Of a DNA stretch of 53,523 nt, positions 49,915 to 53,523 are shown in pieces; position 1 is the stretch's first letter; every line of letters begins with the position of its first letter. The DNA is from JAVBMU01 sp031552185. GTDB lineage: Bacteria > Actinomycetota > Actinomycetes > Actinomycetales > Cellulomonadaceae. Location of the stretch: contig JAVBMU010000028.1 in assembly GCA_031552185.1 (NCBI GenBank), forward strand, positions 1-53,523. Direction: 5' to 3'. The notes beneath the pieces were generated by a model. It ran no database searches. It was not told the origin of the DNA and saw only the letters and a program-made list of their open reading frames with translations. Made by a program: the position numbers and the translations under genes.

Positions 49915-50139
49915 GGGCGATACCTCTCGTTCGTGCGACAAACCACCATCTCGCGCCCCACCGGTATCTCGCGCGGCGGCCACCCTCGCCCGGAAACCCC
50001 CGCAGCTGCAGCCTCACCGCCCCCGACCACGAACCCCGGAATCCATCCTCCACCGCGCCGAGTCAGTACCCCGCGCGCCGAGTCAGTACCCCGCGCGGCG
50101 AGTAAGTACCTTACGGCTGTTCGGTGCTCGTTTTCCCGG
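49915..50139 (+). repeat. Composite dispersed intergenic repeat, copy B
   Basis: Same module order as copy A at 1757-1947 but on the opposite strand: left block 49915-49952, CACC-rich filler, three GAGTCAGTACC units at 50060, 50080 and 50100 (20-bp period; the third reads GAGTAAGTACC) and the closing block with GCTCGTTTTCCCGG (50126-50139). Confidence 0.85.
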
Positions 50140-50163
50140 CGTGTCGGTGCTTCCTCGGCGGCT

Positions 50164-50283
50164 CAGGTACTGACTCGCGGCGCCAGGTACTGACTCGCGG
50201 CGCCAGGTACTGACTCGGCGCGCCAGGTACTGACTCGCGGCGCCAGGTACTGACTCGGCGCGCCAGGTACTGACTCGCGGCGC
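50164..50283 (-). repeat. Six-unit 20-bp tandem array abutting the polymerase stop codon
   Basis: Six consecutive 20-bp units, each with GGTACTGACTCG, start at about 50164, 50184, 50204, 50224, 50244 and 50264. The last 8 bp alternate between CGGCGC and GGCGCG types. The units are inverted relative to the three in copy B, 54 bp away, so the region is a large interrupted palindrome. The array ends 4 bp before the TAG at 50288-50290. Confidence 0.92.
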
Positions 50284-50287
50284 CCGG

Positions 50288-52045
50288 CTACTTTGCGTCG
50301 GAGTAGCACTCGACGATCGCAACCGTGACCGGGAAGGTGATCGGGAACGCGCCGAAGAGCAGCCGCCCCGCCTCCTGCGCCGCGTCCCGCAACACCTGCG
50401 CGACGGCGTCGCCCAGCGCGGCCGGCGCGTGCACGATGACCTCGTCGTGCAGGAAGTACGCGAGATGCGGCCGGCGCGAGAAAGGCGCCGGCGCGGCCCC
50501 CGGCGCGCCCTCCTCGCCCAGTTCCCACAGTTGCCGTCGGATCGAGGCGAGCCAACACAGCGCCCACTCCGCCGCGGTCCCCTGCACCACGAAGTTGCGG
50601 GTGAACCGACCCCAGGCCCGGGTCTGCGACCGCGCGCGGGCCTCGGTGGCGGCGTCGGCGTCCTCGTCGAAGGCGCTGCCCTGCGTCCGCCGCCACGCCT
50701 CGCCCGGCGGCGGCGAGCCCCGCCCGAGGTGCGTCGCCACCACCTCGCCCCGCTCGCCCACCCGCGCCGCCCGCTCGACGTAGGCGATCGCGGTCGGGAA
50801 CGCGACCGCCAGCCGAGGCAGGACGGCGGCGGACACGCCCGTGGTGCCGCCGTACATCGCGCCCAGCATGCCCACCTTGGCCTGGTCGCGCGTCGCAACC
50901 GCACCCGCGTCCACCATGCCCTGGTAGATGTCCCCGCCGCGGGCCGCGGCGACCATCCGGTCGTCGCCGGCGAGCCCGGCGAGGACCCGCGGCTCGAGTT
51001 GGGCGGCGTCGGCGACCACGAGCGTCCAGCCCGGGTCCGCGATGACGGCGCGGCGCAACGCGCGGGGCAGTTGCAGGGCGCCGCCGCCGCTGGTCGACCA
51101 GCGGCCCGTGACCACGCCTCCGACGTTGTAGTCGGTGCGGAATCGGCCGTTGTGCACCCAGGTGTCGAGCCAGGTCCAGCCGTTGGCCGTGAGCAGGCGG
51201 GCGAGCGACTTGTACTCCAGCAGCGGTTCGACGACGGGGTGATCGATCTCGGCCAGTTCCCACTTGCTGGTGGTCCGCACCGCGAGGCCCGCATAGTTCA
51301 GCGCGCGCAGGAGTGCGGGCAGCGAATCCGGGTTGAGATCGGGCGCGTCCAGCGCGGTGCGCACGACGGCGGCGAGTTCCTTCAGCCGGTCCGGGCGTCG
51401 GCCTGCGGGGGGCCGCGAACCCAGGGCCGCGGTCAGGATCTGATCGTGGACGTCGGCCCGCCACGGCAGACCGGCGTGGTTCATCTCGGCGGCGGCCAGC
51501 GCGCCGGCCGACTCCGCCGCCAGCAGCAGCCGCAGGCGGCCGGGATCCGTGGCGGACGCGACGGCGTCGTGCTGGCGGCTGAGTTCGGCCGCCGGGTCGA
51601 GCGCCGGTTGCGGCGCGGCGGGCGCGGCCTCGGCCAGGGCGAACAATGTCCCGGACGAGTCACCCGTGGCCGGGTCGGCCGCCGGCCCGGGCGCCGGTGC
51701 GGCCGGCAGGTCGTCCCACGCATCCCGCGGCGCGCGGGCCAGGGCGGTGGCTGCGCTCAGCGGCGAATGGCGCAGGATGACGCGGGACAGCCGCAGATCG
51801 TGGCATCGCTCCACCCGCGTCCCGGCGGCCAGCAACTCGGGATACCAGCGGTTGGTGTCATCCCACGTCCAGCGGGTCGGCTCCCCCGCCCGCACGACGG
51901 CGGGCACCGCCTCGGCGGGCACCTCGGCCGGGGCCCCGGCCGGGATCCGGGCGACCGGGGCGACGGCGGCCTCGGCACCCGCTCCAGCCGCCGGTGGCAC
52001 GACGCCGACGCGCCCGTCCGGGCGGCGCACCAGCACGGTGTACAT
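50288..52045 (-). CDS. Family A DNA polymerase-like protein (bifunctional 3'-5' exonuclease/polymerase family)
   Basis: A 585-residue protein with a full polymerase I palm: motif A LVVADAAQLEPRVLAGLAGD, motif B RDQAKVGMLGAMYGG and motif C LHDEVIVHAP. It lacks the 5'-3' nuclease of PolA, and the N-terminal exonuclease-like domain shows no DEDD residues that I can find, so proofreading is doubtful. It matches a second polA-like gene common in actinobacteria. ATG 52045 with weak GACACT 6 bp before it. Role probably in repair. Confidence 0.85.
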   Translation of the reverse strand: MYTVLVRRPDGRVGVVPPAAGAGAEAAVAPVARIPAGAPAEVPAEAVPAVVRAGEPTRWTWDDTNRWYPELLAAGTRVERCHDLRLSRVILRHSPLSAATALARAPRDAWDDLPAAPAPGPAADPATGDSSGTLFALAEAAPAAPQPALDPAAELSRQHDAVASATDPGRLRLLLAAESAGALAAAEMNHAGLPWRADVHDQILTAALGSRPPAGRRPDRLKELAAVVRTALDAPDLNPDSLPALLRALNYAGLAVRTTSKWELAEIDHPVVEPLLEYKSLARLLTANGWTWLDTWVHNGRFRTDYNVGGVVTGRWSTSGGGALQLPRALRRAVIADPGWTLVVADAAQLEPRVLAGLAGDDRMVAAARGGDIYQGMVDAGAVATRDQAKVGMLGAMYGGTTGVSAAVLPRLAVAFPTAIAYVERAARVGERGEVVATHLGRGSPPPGEAWRRTQGSAFDEDADAATEARARSQTRAWGRFTRNFVVQGTAAEWALCWLASIRRQLWELGEEGAPGAAPAPFSRRPHLAYFLHDEVIVHAPAALGDAVAQVLRDAAQEAGRLLFGAFPITFPVTVAIVECYSDAK

Positions 52046-52136
52046 CGTTCGAGTGTCCCGCTTCGCGGGCCCCGCCACGACATCGGGTGCCGGGCCCCGA
52101 CCGCCGAACGTCACGAAGCGCACCCGGCGTCGCTCG

Positions 52137-53523
52137 TCAGTCGGCGAGCGCCGCCGCCCGGCCGAGGACGAACCTCGCCCGCAGCACCGCCTCGACCGCC
52201 GGGGCCGCCGCTGCCAGCGGCGCGACGGCGTCGGCGACGGTGGCCAGGCCGAGGTCCGCGGCCGCACGTCGGCCGTGGTGGACGGCCTGGGCCTGCCGGG
52301 CGGTGAGCCGGCCCCGGCCGGTGGCGCCGAGCGAATCGGCGACGTCGAGCAGCGGACCGATGACGCCGGTCACCACGCTGTCCGGGGCGGCGGCGGGCGG
52401 CGCCTGGGTCGCGGTCAGGCGGAGGCGATCGATCAGCCGCTGCAGCGGCGCCATGCGCATCCTGACGGGGCGCGCAGGCGAGAGCGACGGCGGGTGGAGT
52501 TCGAGCGCACCCTTCGGATCGGCCAGGAACAGGCCGGCGGGCTCCTCGAATCCTTCCGGCCCGCGCTCGACCCAGACGGCCGCCACCTTACGGCGCAGCC
52601 CCATGATGTTGACGAGGCCCTCGGCCGTTGCGGCGTTGGTCGGATCCGCCGGGAGGCTCAGGATCACGTGCTCGCCGTCCTGCGACTCGACCGGCCAGGT
52701 GAGGCGCTGCCGGACCTCGTCCAGACCGATGACCCCCGACCGCGCCAGGAGCAGCAGCCGCGAGCGCCGTCGAATCCGGCCGAAACCGACGCCGTCGCGG
52801 CCGTCGACGGCGCGGATCTGCGCCGCGAGGGCGCTGAGTTCGGCCTGGTCGAACCGGCCCGCCCGCTCGAATCGGGAGTGGTCGGTCACGCCGATCGAAC
52901 CGTCGGCGCGCAGTCTCATGTCGGCCAGGCGCAGCGGACCGGCGCAGACGTGCGACAGACTCACGCCCCACAGCATCGGCAGGGTCCAGGACCGCGCGAA
53001 CCCGGGGTCGCTGCCCGCCGCCCGGGCGTTGGTTGCGGTGCGCAGGACGCCGTCCGCCTCGTCCCACAGCGCCACCGTGACGCCGCGGGAGCCGCTCGCG
53101 CCGACCCACCAGCGCGCCCCGAGCGGCACGAGCCGCCGCGGGTCGCCGGCCGCGGCCTCGCTCGCCATCCGGGCGGAGCCGATCAGCGCGGCGAGCGCGG
53201 CCGGCGGCGCGGAGTCGAGCGCAACCGCCAACGCCCAGGCCTCGGCCAGCGCGCCGAGGACCTGTCCGTCCGTGACGTCGTCGGCGCGCTCGGCCGCCGC
53301 TTCGACACGGCTCGCGGCGGTCCGCAGCACCCGGTTGAGGAGGAACAGTCCCGCCAGGCGCGCCCGCGCCGCGACCGCCTGCAGGCGGTCGGCCGCGTCG
53401 GTGCCGAGGTGGGCGACGCCGACCCGGGCGGCGTCGGCGACGGCGGCCCGCGCCTCGTCGGCCGCCGCCCGCTGGTCCACGGTGAGGATCGCGCCGTCGC
53501 CGGCCGCGGCCTGGTTCGCGCCG
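52137..53523 (-). CDS. Large protein of unknown function, 5' truncated by the window
   Basis: At least 461 codons, open through the right edge; GTG 53480 is in frame but the frame continues upstream (GANQAAAGDGAILTVDQRAA), so that GTG need not be the start. The visible part is Ala-rich and alpha-helical at first (to about codon 105), then has a mixed region (LVPLGARWWVGASGSRG, WTLPMLWGVSLSHVC, VIGLDEVRQRLTWPV) and an Ala-rich end. I do not recognise a family. A possible link to SWIM/MoxR-type actinobacterial clusters is only a guess, as the N-terminus is missing. Confidence 0.6.
   Translation of the reverse strand, partial: GANQAAAGDGAILTVDQRAAADEARAAVADAARVGVAHLGTDAADRLQAVAARARLAGLFLLNRVLRTAASRVEAAAERADDVTDGQVLGALAEAWALAVALDSAPPAALAALIGSARMASEAAAGDPRRLVPLGARWWVGASGSRGVTVALWDEADGVLRTATNARAAGSDPGFARSWTLPMLWGVSLSHVCAGPLRLADMRLRADGSIGVTDHSRFERAGRFDQAELSALAAQIRAVDGRDGVGFGRIRRRSRLLLLARSGVIGLDEVRQRLTWPVESQDGEHVILSLPADPTNAATAEGLVNIMGLRRKVAAVWVERGPEGFEEPAGLFLADPKGALELHPPSLSPARPVRMRMAPLQRLIDRLRLTATQAPPAAAPDSVVTGVIGPLLDVADSLGATGRGRLTARQAQAVHHGRRAAADLGLATVADAVAPLAAAAPAVEAVLRARFVLGRAAALAD

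Larger units (their letters stand above)
49612..50287. other. 676-bp non-coding, repeat-packed convergent intergenic region
   Basis: Between the second membrane protein gene and the polymerase gene, which converge. Nearly the whole stretch is made of repeats, listed separately: an 18-bp duplication, a 20-bp duplication, composite repeat copy B and a six-unit 20-bp array. No gene is convincing in any frame. Confidence 0.75.

Noticed and set aside
50164..50283. Tandem array looks CRISPR-like at first sight
   Set aside because: Units are 20 bp and directly adjacent with no unique spacers, and no cas genes are present.
1..53523. tRNA genes, IS elements or prophage remnants
   Set aside because: No T-loop-like GGTTCRA signatures in tRNA context, no transposase or integrase motifs on either strand.

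Overview
This window is a high-GC chromosomal segment of an actinomycete (Actinomycetota). The evidence is the very high GC content, frequent GTG starts, an actinobacterial class A RNase P RNA, polyphosphate glucokinase, glnE next to glnA2, a MoaC-MogA fusion, and a gene order that resembles the sucB to glnA to glnE to nadE to panB to map region of Streptomyces. I cannot name the genus. There are no tRNA genes, phage genes or transposases that I can recognise.

Layout. 1-1.7 kb holds the end of sucB and a TIGR01777 epimerase. 2.0-6.5 kb holds a Gfo/Idh/MocA oxidoreductase, a DUF4191 membrane protein, glutamine synthetase glnA with a GlnR-type operator, a small membrane protein and a DUF2199 protein. 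6.8-10.3 kb is accessory: an APC permease, a small Cro/C1 regulator, a surface protein with an N-terminal LAxTG-like motif and a YagU-like membrane protein. 10.8-15.5 kb is a molybdenum cofactor block (moeB-like, DUF6457, moaD, then moaA-moaE-moaC/mogA on the other strand) interrupted by a VapBC toxin-antitoxin pair. It lies head to head with a DMSO-reductase-type molybdoenzyme operon (15.7-21.3 kb: TAT-exported catalytic subunit, FeS subunit, membrane anchor, TorD chaperone, extra FeS protein), so cofactor synthesis and its consumer sit together.

21.4-32.7 kb: PAP2 phosphatase, glnE, glnA2, nadE, panB, a lipoprotein amidase, a small SPOR-like protein, map and ppgK. 32.7-39.9 kb: a STAS antagonist, ppc, a ThiD/PdxK kinase, OsmC, a repetitive membrane protein and an alpha/beta hydrolase. 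rnpB is at 40.1-40.5 kb. Between rnpB and the RNase H/phosphatase gene sits a lower-GC cassette (40.65-44.15 kb) with one good promoter: a secreted Tyr/Trp/His-rich small protein, two short ABC permeases and an ATPase, the last three joined by 4-bp stop/start overlaps. It looks like a bacteriocin/immunity-type system and is the best candidate for a new system here. 44.3-49.6 kb: RNase H/phosphatase, a coiled-coil protein whose zinc ribbon has lost its cysteines, Nif3, and two tandem paralogous membrane proteins. The window ends with a family A DNA polymerase and an unrecognised gene running off the edge.

Two genome-wide themes are visible. First, intergenic regions, mostly between convergent genes, carry a dispersed repeat built on a 20-bp periodic GAGTCAGTACC unit. 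A composite copy of about 190-225 bp occurs at both ends of the window in opposite orientation, and a six-unit tandem array abuts the polymerase stop codon. Second, at least nine genes have TAnnnT placed 6-8 bp before an ATG or GTG, the arrangement of leaderless transcripts.
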